Of a DNA stretch of 64,000 nt, positions 52,071 to 59,316 are shown in pieces. The stretch's first letter is position 1, and each line of letters opens with the position of its first letter. Under the pieces are notes generated by a model. That model had not been told where the DNA came from and did no database searches. It saw nothing but the letters and a program-made list of their open reading frames with translations. Location: the NCBI GenBank assembly GCA_017934745.1, contig JAGBIY010000041.1, positions 48,070 through 112,069 of the forward strand, read 5' to 3'. A program made the translations under genes and the position numbers. The DNA comes from Treponema sp. Its GTDB lineage: Bacteria > Spirochaetota > Spirochaetia > Treponematales > Treponemataceae.

Positions 52071-52409
52071 TAATAGGGCGAAAGTCGAGTTTTCACAGTG
52101 CAATGGCAGAAACGAGCAGAAGCGGGGTTCCATCCATCAAAACACTCAGCCACCGCGAAGCGGTACTGCCGTTTTGATGGGCGGGTTCCCGCTGGGAGCT
52201 TGTTTTTGCAACTACGGTATGCATAAACTCGACATTCGACCTAATATATACTTGCATAGTGTGCTCCTGTTTTGTGTAGACAGTATGTTTTATAGAAATA
52301 ATATTATTAATAATTTATTATGTTGCGAAATAATCAAAAATGTTTATAATTTTTACAAATCGACATTGTCAATTTATTGCAGTGTTAAATTAATTAAAAG
52401 TGTGAATAT
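52019..52409. other. Gene-free stretch: IS end, palindromes, AT-rich upstream region
   Basis: Contains the right IS end (to about 52070), a cruciform cluster (52134-52192) and, from about 52230, very AT-rich DNA leading to the next gene. The frames here look random; no ribosome site or conserved protein seen. Confidence 0.6.
52134..52192. repeat. Nested palindromes (cruciform)
   Basis: CCATCAAAAC (52134-52143) pairs with GTTTTGATGG (52171-52180). Inside is ACCGC-GAA-GCGGT (52152-52164). GCGGG-TT-CCCGC follows at 52181-52192. The GCGAAGCGG core recurs in the palindromic insert near 57731. Confidence 0.75.
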
Positions 52410-53567
52410 ATGAAAAAAGAATTTTTTTTGATTTTGTTAATTTCATTATTTATTGTTGGTTGTAACAACTCTTCCCAAGAACAATCATCGCAAAACACTG
52501 AACAAACTTCGGTAAATACTGAACAACACACTCATAATTTTAGTGAAAACTGGATTTATGACAAACAATATCACTGGCATGCTTGTAATATATGTGATGA
52601 AATAAAAGACAAAACTGTTCACAGTTACAATGCTCCAGAAATTCTTGTTGAACCAACCGAAGATCATAATGGAATTGAAGTACGCATTTGTTCAATCTGT
52701 AAATATAGAAAAGAAAGAGAACTTGTTTATTTGAAAACTTCAACTACTGATGAAACAATCTTTTCTCATAAACTTATTAAAATTAATTATAATGCAGGGG
52801 ATTTTTACATTGGAAGCACAGAGGTTACTTATAAAGAATGGTATGATGTGTGGACATGGGGTGAACAACACGGATATTTATTTGCAAATTATGGACGAGA
52901 AGGCTCAAATGGCTATGATGACAGAGAATATCCAGAAACACCAAAGGGAAGTTCTCAACCTGTTGTAAGTATTTTTTATAGAGATATTATTGTATGGTTG
53001 AATGCTGCAAGTGAAAAAGCAGGGCTAACTCCTGTTTATATGTATAATGGCGAAGTAATAAAAATTGCAGAAATTCTCCCTTACAGCACATATTTCATTG
53101 GAACAAATCAGAAAAATAATATCTGGTGCGCAAAAGATAGACAAGGTCGTTCAACAAAATGCACAATTAATAAAAATGCAAATGGATATCGTCTTCCAAC
53201 TAATGATGAATGGGATTTTGCTGCAAGGGGTGGAAAATCAGATTTTGGTATTACAAATAACAAAAAAGAAATTCTTGATGCAATAGCTTGGTATAAAGGA
53301 AATAGTGATGGTCACACACATGATGTTGCAACACAAGAACCTAATGAATACGGATTATATGATACAATTGGCAATGTTTGGGAATATACAGAAGGTTATA
53401 AAATTGGTCAAAATAACGATTATTTTGTAACAAATATAAAAGGATGGTATTTCGATAAAGATTGGTATGAAATTACAATGCCACCAGAAAAAGGTGAAGT
53501 AACATCCGGGGATTGTAATGCGACTATTTCTCAAGGCTTTAGAGTTTGTCGTTCATGTTTTGATTAG
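52410..53567 (+). CDS. AT-rich SUMF1/FGE-like lipoprotein
   Basis: 385 residues. Lipobox FIVGC (Cys 18), a Ser/Gln/Thr-rich linker, a small Cys/His part (HWHACNICDEIKDKTVHSY and ICSICKYRKE) that may bind metal, then an FGE-sulfatase fold: GSTEVTYKEWYDVWTWGEQH, YRLPTNDEWDFAARGG, YDTIGNVWEYTEG, SQGFRVCRS. No clear formylglycine-generating Cys pair. Codon use is far more AT-rich than the SUMF1-like gene at 11592, which suggests transfer. Confidence 0.8.
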   Translation: MKKEFFLILLISLFIVGCNNSSQEQSSQNTEQTSVNTEQHTHNFSENWIYDKQYHWHACNICDEIKDKTVHSYNAPEILVEPTEDHNGIEVRICSICKYRKERELVYLKTSTTDETIFSHKLIKINYNAGDFYIGSTEVTYKEWYDVWTWGEQHGYLFANYGREGSNGYDDREYPETPKGSSQPVVSIFYRDIIVWLNAASEKAGLTPVYMYNGEVIKIAEILPYSTYFIGTNQKNNIWCAKDRQGRSTKCTINKNANGYRLPTNDEWDFAARGGKSDFGITNNKKEILDAIAWYKGNSDGHTHDVATQEPNEYGLYDTIGNVWEYTEGYKIGQNNDYFVTNIKGWYFDKDWYEITMPPEKGEVTSGDCNATISQGFRVCRSCFD

Positions 53568-53627
53568 TTTACTGATTGGAATATATTTACCCCACCGAAA
53601 ATAGAATGTCAAATATTTCGATTTTTG

Positions 53628-53930
53628 CGGTTATATATTCCCCGGAAAAACAAACTCCAGATTTCCCCTTGCAAGTTCAACAAGCCGCAGGATTGTGTCG
53701 ACTGGTGTTGGCCCCCTGTCTGTAAGTTTGAAAGCTGGGAAAAAGCTTGTGATGTGAAGGGGGATTTTTTTTACCAGTCTGATTTTCAAGTGTGGCGACC
53801 CAGGCAGACAATTCACGCATTTCCTGCTCACTGTCGTTTCCGCCGGGGATGATTAGCGTGGTAAGTTCCACGTGGCAATCCCTAGCAGCAGTGGTAATAA
53901 AATCCTTTACCATTTGAAAATCCCCGTCGA
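53628..53930 (-). pseudogene. C-terminal fragment of AmrS (AmmeMemoRadiSam system) with frameshift
   Basis: Minus-strand reading: MVKDFITTAARDCHVELTTL, IIPGGNDSEQEMRELSAWVA, then after a frame change KIPLHITSFFPAFKLTDRGP and VELARGNLEFVFPGNI, stop. This is the C-terminal third of the AmrS radical SAM enzyme family. The frame changes at a run of eight T/A (53765-53772). The first two thirds with the Fe-S site are absent. Confidence 0.75.
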
Positions 53931-53993
53931 TGTGATGTAGCCCACTCCGTTGTAGTTTCGGATATAGGTGTCCTTTTTCTGTCTGTAAAGCAT
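53930..53993 (-). pseudogene. Orphan N-terminal fragment, PqqD-like or rSAM-partner start
   Basis: ATG 53993 with GAGG upstream starts MLYRQKKDTYIRNYNGVGYI and then runs out at the AmrS fragment. The TYIR..G.VGYI pattern recalls leader-binding partners of radical SAM peptide maturases, but this is a weak recognition. Two partial copies lie at about 54765-54792 and 55065-55095. Confidence 0.35.
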
Positions 53994-54014
53994 TTTGTAC
54001 CTCGTTAGAATTGC

Positions 54015-54167
54015 GGTCATTGAGCGAAGTCGAAATGACCGTTTCTGTGTTTTTCATGGTGGTTTCGACTGTGCTCAACCACCGTTTTGTGTTTTTCATG
54101 GTGGTTTCGACTACGCTCAACCACCGTTTTGTGTTTTTTATGGTGGTTTCGAATGCGCTTAACCACC
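54015..54167. repeat. Tandem hairpin repeats (period 42)
   Basis: Four 26-base palindromic units: 54015-54040 (GGTCATT / AATGACC stem), 54058-54083, 54100-54125 and 54142-54167 (GGTGGTT / AACCACC stems), linked by GTTTTGTGTTTTTCAT-like spacers. A degenerate fifth unit is at 55797-55822. Confidence 0.85.
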
Positions 54168-54235
54168 GTTTGTGTCTATGTTTTTTCGCCTCCGTGTTCT
54201 ATACTGTGCGTATCACACACAAGGAGGTGTTTTTT

Positions 54236-54457
54236 ATGCATGATTTGGCCGAACGAGAGCAGGTCATGGAGCTTGTCCAAACGTTGCCCGACGAGCAAAT
54301 CCACTATGTGCTGAATGTCATTCAGTCTTTGCCGCAATCTGCCCCAAAAAATGATTTTTCTCTTGAAACCGCCATTGACGACGCGCGAAATCAAAAAAAT
54401 TTGACAGGTCCGTTTTTCAGCGCAAGAGATGCCGTTGCCGCAATGCTGGAGGATTGA
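54236..54457 (+). CDS. RelB/DinJ-like antitoxin (73 aa)
   Basis: AAGGAGG stands 8 bases before ATG 54236. The helical start MHDLAEREQVMELVQTLPDE and acidic body fit small antitoxins that pair with YafQ/RelE toxins. The toxin gene follows after three bases. A TATACT box at 54200-54205 gives a short leader. The specific antitoxin family is not certain. Confidence 0.7.
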   Translation: MHDLAEREQVMELVQTLPDEQIHYVLNVIQSLPQSAPKNDFSLETAIDDARNQKNLTGPFFSARDAVAAMLED

Positions 54458-54460
54458 TTT

Positions 54461-54739
54461 TTGTACACAATCAATTTCACCAACAGAATGAAGCACGATG
54501 TGAAGCTGATGAAAAAGCGCGGGAAGGACATCGGAAAACTTGAAGCTGTTCTTGATGTACTCTCAAAAGGAGAACAACTTCCCGAAGCAAAACACGACCA
54601 TCAGCTTACAGGCAATCTAAAAGACTTCCGCGAATGTCATATTGAACCCGACTGGCTCTTGCTGTACCGCATTGTAGAAAATGAGCTGATTCTTTCCGCC
54701 ACCGCCACTGGCTCGCACGCGGACATTTTTGGTCTTTAA
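54461..54739 (+). CDS. YafQ-family mRNA interferase toxin
   Basis: 92 residues, RelE/ParE superfamily: MKHDVKLMKKRGKDIGKLEA, then KHDHQLTGNLKDFRECHIEP and DWLLLYRIVENELIL, the YafQ pattern with catalytic His and Asp candidates. Cleaves mRNA at the ribosome in relatives. The start is TTG at 54461, with GGAGG seven bases upstream inside the antitoxin's end. Confidence 0.87.
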   Translation: MYTINFTNRMKHDVKLMKKRGKDIGKLEAVLDVLSKGEQLPEAKHDHQLTGNLKDFRECHIEPDWLLLYRIVENELILSATATGSHADIFGL

Positions 54740-54822
54740 TTGCTCCCTTGCGCAATATGTTTCTGTCTGTAAAGAATTTTGTACCTCGTTTGTAAAAAAG
54801 TTTTTTGTGCCAAAACGGCAAA

Positions 54823-54850
54823 CGGCAAGGAAACTTTCGCTTCCTTGCCG
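54823..54850 (-). terminator. Terminator of the precursor-peptide operon
   Basis: Perfect 10-bp stem CGGCAAGGAA / TTCCTTGCCG, 8-base loop, followed on the minus strand by TTTGCCGTTTT. Weak T-run. Confidence 0.6.
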
Positions 54851-54878
54851 GGCTAATGTTTTTAAGACTCTGCTATGC

Positions 54879-55049
54879 TTATTTCAACTGCTTTATGATT
54901 ACGCTTAACAGTTCCTTTAATTTTTCAGCATCTGCTCTGTTCAACTGTATTTGCGCATAATCACCAGTTTCCAAGTCGCATGGTGGAATCCCGTGTTTTG
55001 ATTTTTCCTCAAATTCTTCTAATTTCTTAAAACGTTCATTGTCTTCCAT
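54879..55049 (-). CDS. Small protein of unknown function (56 aa)
   Basis: AAGGAG six bases before ATG 55049. Sequence MEDNERFKKLEEFEEKSKHG, a PPCDLETGDYAQIQL middle and a leucine-rich helix KLKELLSVIIKQLK. One Cys. Third gene of the small operon behind the Cys-containing peptide. Function unknown. Confidence 0.55.
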   Translation of the reverse strand: MEDNERFKKLEEFEEKSKHGIPPCDLETGDYAQIQLNRADAEKLKELLSVIIKQLK

Positions 55050-55105
55050 ATTTTTCTCCTTTGCAGTTTCGGATATAGCTGTTCTTTCTTTGCCGCTAGG
55101 GCACT

Positions 55106-55348
55106 TTAGTTTTTGCATTTTTCGTATTCCTCTTTGCAGACTTCATCATAGGCTTCATCCACATTGACATAATCAGGATGTTTTTCTGCCTGCTCCTTCA
55201 ATTTTTGATAGACTTGAAGTTTCAAAGTGGCAGGAATGTTTAGGCCAGGTATTGGAATTTCACCGTTTTGTCTATCTATCCAAAAACCATCATTTGCCAT
55301 AAACCAAGTTGAATCTTCATAGGTCTGGTTGTTTGCGATTATTCTCAT
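55106..55348 (-). CDS. Small protein of unknown function (80 aa)
   Basis: GGAGG before ATG 55348; MRIIANNQTYEDSTWFMAND, then GLNIPATLKLQVYQKLKEQ and a charged tail with two Cys (EVCKEEYEKCKN). Between the precursor-like peptide gene and the 56-residue gene. It could be an immunity or recognition protein, but nothing in it shows this. Confidence 0.55.
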   Translation of the reverse strand: MRIIANNQTYEDSTWFMANDGFWIDRQNGEIPIPGLNIPATLKLQVYQKLKEQAEKHPDYVNVDEAYDEVCKEEYEKCKN

Positions 55349-55375
55349 GTTTTTCCTCCAAAATTAAATTTCATC

Positions 55376-55406
55376 GGGAACTGGCAGTTTTTTTTCCACA
55401 GTTCCC
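55376..55406 (-). promoter_or_regulatory. Hairpin between the Cys-peptide gene and the next gene
   Basis: GGGAACTG (55376-55383) pairs with CAGTTCCC (55399-55406). On the minus strand no T-run follows, so it more likely stabilises the peptide mRNA or partly uncouples the next genes. Confidence 0.45.
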
Positions 55407-55440
55407 GACTTTTTATTGTTTCTAGAACAGTCATTACCCC

Positions 55441-55596
55441 CTATGCCGTTCTTTCACAATTTTTACACTGCCTCTGCCCAGGAGCACTAGTAGTACCCCA
55501 GCCAGCGCCACTAGCGTTTTGGTTTGCAGGGCAACCCGCCGCGTAGCTGCCAGATGAGTTGTTCTGTGCGATTACCTGTGGTTTTGTGTAAGCCAT
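55441..55596 (-). CDS. Cys-containing small peptide, candidate RiPP precursor (51 aa)
   Basis: MAYTKPQVIAQNNSSGSYAA is a leader-like N-terminus; the second half is Gly/Ala/Ser/Asn-rich with three Cys (GCPANQ at 22, CKNC at 44 and 47) and no hydrophobic core, so it is not a folded domain. AAGGAG seven bases before ATG 55596. Heads a small operon with its own hairpin behind it. Near it are a broken radical SAM/SPASM gene and fragments of a leader-binding-like protein. Precursor role is inference. Confidence 0.5.
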   Translation of the reverse strand: MAYTKPQVIAQNNSSGSYAAGCPANQNASGAGWGTTSAPGQRQCKNCERTA

Positions 55597-55908
55597 TTTG
55601 TTTTCTCCTTTTGAGTTTATGTTTTTCACAATCGACGATTGCGGACAAGAGCATTTCGCAATTCGATTTTTCGAGCGAAGCGTTGAAAAATCGAATTGCA
55701 GTTGCCTCCGTCAACTGCAATGGTATACCATTGCAGCACCCGCGCGCGGGCGGCGGATTTTTGGGGGAGTACAGAGGCTTTCTTGTGTTTTTGTATGGTG
55801 GTTTCGAATGCGCTCAATCTCCGTTTGCAGTTATGGTTTTTCGCATCCGTGTTCTGAGTGAAGCTTCTCGCCTTGAATTGAACGCAACTTTGAGTTTGAA
55901 AGATTTCC
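55597..55908. other. Gene-free, palindrome-rich stretch
   Basis: Besides the palindromes at 55658-55736 it has a GC-alternating block CGCGCGCGGGCG from 55741 and a degenerate copy of the 42-base hairpin unit at 55797. No convincing coding frame on either strand. Confidence 0.6.
55658..55736. repeat. Cluster of perfect palindromes
   Basis: GCAATTCGATTTTTC (55658-55672) pairs perfectly with 55685-55699. TTGCAGTTG (55696-55704) pairs with CAACTGCAA (55712-55720). A 22-base perfect palindrome centred on GGTATACC spans 55715-55736. The last two exclude each other, so alternative folds exist. Confidence 0.85.
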
Positions 55909-56463
55909 TCAAAAAATCTTATTTTGAACGGTGGAGAAAAATCTTTGGATAAACTGTTCGCGCTGATTTGTAACATTTTGGCGAATGCCGTCGGCGACAC
56001 TGACAGTGCTCTTTTTTAATTCCATTACCGCAACTGCAATACCGTTTATATAAAGAACGATATCAGGCCGTTTTTCTACATTACCATTTACTGTTACTTC
56101 TTCCGCAATGTAAAAATTGTTTTTCTCCGGCTCTTCCCAGTTAATGAAATAAACCGTCTTGGGAGATTCTCCAGGATGCTCTGCAAGTTTAAGACCATAT
56201 TTTAAAATGCGGTAAACTTCTTTGTTTGTGTGGTATGGAGATTGAGAAAAATCTGCGAGTATCTTGTAAAACTCATTTTGAAGAGATTCAATAAATGCAG
56301 CTCTATAGCCGTTATCTGTAAGAAAAGATTTCCAGTCACCCCATCGAACATTGTAGTTCTCCGACTCTTCCAGATTACCAAGATATTTATATCCAAGTTC
56401 CTTTTGAAAAAATGTAACAATGCGGTTCTGGGGTTCGCGTTCAGGGTGAGCTGATTTTGTCAT
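55909..56463 (-). pseudogene. hsdR: Truncated type I restriction subunit HsdR (N-terminal domain)
   Basis: 184 residues: REPQNRIVTFFQKELGYKYL, TVYFINWEEPEKNNFYIAEE and the nuclease segment RPDIVLYINGIAVAVMELKK with the PD..(E)xK residues. It stops after NQREQFIQRFFSTVQNKIF, where HsdR normally goes on for about 800 residues of helicase. Start at 56463 overlaps the regulator gene. The restriction motor is gone, so cleavage by this locus is unlikely. Confidence 0.85.
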
Positions 56464-57838
56464 TCGGATTCCTCCTGGTTTACAATTTCCCAATATCCGG
56501 TTTTCTTACTTCCTTTACGGATTATTTTACCACTATTCTTTAATTCTCCAATATGTCTTTTTATGGTTGCGGAAGAAACTCCTAATTTTTGTGCATATTC
56601 ATCATAACTGCAATTTGGATTTTTTTTTATAAGGTCAAAAAGATTTATCGGGTCATTTATCGGGTCATTTATCGGGTCGTTTACAGTGTCATTTGCCTTA
56701 AACATCATCATAATGTCATTGGGATGAACTGTATATTCCGGTTCGGCAATTCCATATTCCTTGCAAAGATTGCAAATTTTTTCTATACTGCGGCTCCAGC
56801 TTTCTATAAAGCCCGCTCTAAAGAATGTATTCGCAATATTCGGGTTATGGGGAAGTGAGCGATGTTTTTGCATTAAAGTGTCGGCTGTCCAGTTGGCAGG
56901 AAAAACACAGTCATTGCTGATATAAAGCTTATCCCTGTAAACGCTGATTTGCACAGGCACGCCAACAGAAAAATCCTGATGAATGAGCGCATGAACACCG
57001 CTTCTCGAACGGCATCTTTAGGGAATGGATAATGCTCTATGCGGGTGATGTTGTCATAAGAAATTTCTGTAGTCAGATATTTTGTGTAAAGCAAATCTAT
57101 AACGCGGTCTGCCTGAATCATTAGAGAACCATGAACTTCATCCTGATAGCGCAAATCTGCGTCAGTTTCAAAAAAACCGATTTTTACAAATGAACCTGTT
57201 ATCCATTTTTCCGGATTGCGATGAAATAGCAAAACAGCTGCCCGCTTAAGCAAAGTCCCGTCAAGAAGATTAAGTTTTTCAAGTAAATCCTGATTCGAAA
57301 GCTTCAAGTCATCCTTACTCATTCTTCCACTGCGGATTGCTTCACGATGGAAAATATCAAAGCTTTCTTTATCGAGGTCATCAACGCTTACATTTTCAAG
57401 AGGAACAGAATCCCAGTTTTTACCTGTCTTACGCAAAAGAAAATTAGTCAGCGCCGAACCTTGCAAAAGCTGTTTTGTGCTTCCAGTTCTATAATGATAC
57501 TCACCCTTGTAATTAACAGGATAAGGATTTTCTTCAACAGTGATTTTTATAACATCAAGTTCGTTCTCAGTAATCAAATCCACATCAACAATCAATCCAA
57601 GGGCATCACGAACTTTATTAGGAATATCTTCCATAAGTTTCTTTGAATCAGCAACGCCACAAACAGAGCCATCATCACGCTTGCCAATATAAAGCACACC
57701 GCCCTGAGCATTTGCAAAACGTCGCAATCCGCTTCGCGTCTTGCTAAACGAGTTTTGACAAGCAAAACTCGCGCAAATTCATTTGAGATATTCATCGCGC
57801 CAAGATTCTTTGTATTCGATTAACTGGGATTCGGACAT
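56460..57838 (-). pseudogene. AlbA/Schlafen-type ATP-binding regulator, broken in two places
   Basis: Starts MSESQLIEYKESWRDEYLK at 57838, then TGA where relatives have Trp, a palindromic insert (about 57722-57772), and on in the same frame with RRFANAQGGVLYIGKRDDGS (AlbA_2). A one-base loss near 56997 shifts the frame into PVQISVYRDKLYISND and a winged-helix end (YDEYAQKLGVSSATIKRHIG). A run of 12-base repeats (56644-56691) codes NDPI units. Such regulators are often embedded in type I R-M loci. Probably inactive. Confidence 0.8.
57749..57771. repeat. Palindromic insert in the regulator gene
   Basis: CGAGTTTTG (57749-57757) and CAAAACTCG (57763-57771), loop ACAAG. It interrupts the conserved W-I-C-G-F-A-N-A-Q-G-G segment of the AlbA domain. 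Confidence 0.75.
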
Positions 57839-57839
57839 G

Positions 57840-58934
57840 TTAGTGACTCCTTAAGCGAATTATTTTTTTATTACATATATCAATAGAAGGATATAAATTA
57901 CAACCACCCAAACAATATTCTCTTTTTATACAAGACATGCAGTTAGTTTCTTGTTTTTTTCTAAATTGATTAAATTGATCAGAAGTCCAAACTTCAGAAA
58001 TTGTTTTTCCTTTTAATGAAATACAGAATTTCCTTTCTGTTGAATCAAAAGAACATGGATATGCATTTAATTCGCAATCAATATACATTGAAAAACGCGC
58101 AGCTTCACAAAAATCAATTGAACTAAAGTCAATTGTATTTGAATAAGAAAGTAACGCCGGTGTGAAACAAGTGTCAAAACCAACATCAAAATTAAAATGA
58201 GTCTTATCTATAATATCTATAAGCTCTTTTAATTCTAAATCATTATAAGACAATGTTTTATTCAAAATACCAAAACCTGAAGGCTTATAAAGTAAAAAAA
58301 TAACAGCATTTATACCTTGTGGAAATAAATTGTTTTTCAATCTAAAAATCGCTTCTGAAATAGTATCCTTTGATAAAACATAATGTATGTTTGTAGTACA
58401 CCCATGCTCCAAAAATAAATTAATTGCTTTAATAGTATGAGGATTTGTTTCTTTATTATTAGATAAATTTGAATAAAATGAAACTGCAACTGCACCACAA
58501 TAGATCTTTGTTAATTCAGCTTCCAAATCTGTTAATAAATATCCACTTGTTGTATAATTCGGAATAATCATATTTTCACGTGTTATTTTTAGTATTTCTT
58601 TAAACAATTCATGTTTATTTGGATCTCCAGCACCTCCTAAAGCAATTTGAAATACTTTACCTTTGCACTGATCTATAATTTTTTTATAATCGTAATAATT
58701 CATATTTGGTCGTTTTAGAATCTTTGCTTTTTGATAACAATCTACGCCAAAATTTTTGCAAATATTATATTTACTCGCCAAACATGTTCCCATAATTCCT
58801 ATATCCAATAACTCAGGAAACGAGCGCATTATAGGATTTTTATTCGACTGTAAGGAATCTGAACGAAATAAAAAACCATTTTGCTCATTAAAATATTCGT
58901 AGAATTGGTATTTTTTATCTTTATATACTATCAT
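57840..58934 (-). CDS. Radical SAM/SPASM enzyme with unusual Cys spacing
   Basis: 364 residues, AT-rich. The cluster region LLDIGIMGTCLASKYNICKN then FGVDCYQ has C51, C59 and C66: C-x7-C-x6-C, not CxxxCxxC. Glycine motif IALGGAGDPNKHELF matches the radical SAM GGE position. C-terminal SPASM-like Cys: SIDFCEAARFSMYIDCELNA, YPCSF, then NCMSCIKREYCLGGC. Likely a peptide/protein-modifying enzyme. It follows the GFVTNSSST protein gene by four bases, and that protein is the natural candidate substrate. Confidence 0.8.
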   Translation of the reverse strand: MIVYKDKKYQFYEYFNEQNGFLFRSDSLQSNKNPIMRSFPELLDIGIMGTCLASKYNICKNFGVDCYQKAKILKRPNMNYYDYKKIIDQCKGKVFQIALGGAGDPNKHELFKEILKITRENMIIPNYTTSGYLLTDLEAELTKIYCGAVAVSFYSNLSNNKETNPHTIKAINLFLEHGCTTNIHYVLSKDTISEAIFRLKNNLFPQGINAVIFLLYKPSGFGILNKTLSYNDLELKELIDIIDKTHFNFDVGFDTCFTPALLSYSNTIDFSSIDFCEAARFSMYIDCELNAYPCSFDSTERKFCISLKGKTISEVWTSDQFNQFRKKQETNCMSCIKREYCLGGCNLYPSIDICNKKIIRLRSH

Positions 58935-58938
58935 TTAT

Positions 58939-59316
58939 TTACCAGACACAATTTAATCCATTAAGGTAAAAACCTTTTGTTTCAAATTCAATTGACTCAC
59001 AAGTAAAAAAAGATTCTATTTCATCTGATTCGGAAGAAGTTGAACCAAAATAGATAAAACATCCTTTTTTCGACATTTTTTTATAAATTTTGTCTAATTT
59101 TCCTCCATATTGTTTTTCTATTTCATCAGTAATTGGACCAATCTTTTTGACAGAGTTTAGAATAACATTACAGAGTTCCCTCATTACATCAGCAAAGATA
59201 GATTGTTTTGAATCTGTTAATTTTTCATATAAATAATCATAAGACAATTCTTTATCAGAAATGATAATAAAATTGGTAGAAGAACTGTTTGTGACAAATC
59301 CCTTTCTAATCTTCAT
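58939..59316 (-). CDS. Protein with N-terminal KIRKGFVTNSSST motif, possible modification substrate
   Basis: 125 residues. The first 20, MKIRKGFVTNSSSTNFIIIS, carry the GFV(T/S)NSSS-type start that I recall from many small bacterial and phage proteins of unknown role. The body has Cys at four or more places, including KKGCFIYFG, FFTCES and NCVW at the end, and an acidic ESDEIES stretch. Overlaps the upstream 131-residue gene by 11 bases. Substrate status is inference from the neighbouring radical SAM gene. Confidence 0.6.
   Translation of the reverse strand: MKIRKGFVTNSSSTNFIIISDKELSYDYLYEKLTDSKQSIFADVMRELCNVILNSVKKIGPITDEIEKQYGGKLDKIYKKMSKKGCFIYFGSTSSESDEIESFFTCESIEFETKGFYLNGLNCVW

Noticed and set aside
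52174-52413. 79-residue open frame
   Set aside because: It starts in the cruciform, has no ribosome site and codes for an erratic Asn/Ile/Lys-rich chain expected in AT-rich DNA.
54015-54167. CRISPR-like array
   Set aside because: The units are palindromes with nearly identical linkers, not repeats with unique spacers, and no cas genes are present.
54011-54235. Extension of the antitoxin gene upstream through the hairpin array
   Set aside because: The array is repetitive DNA; the strong AAGGAGG at 54221-54227 marks the ATG at 54236 as the start.
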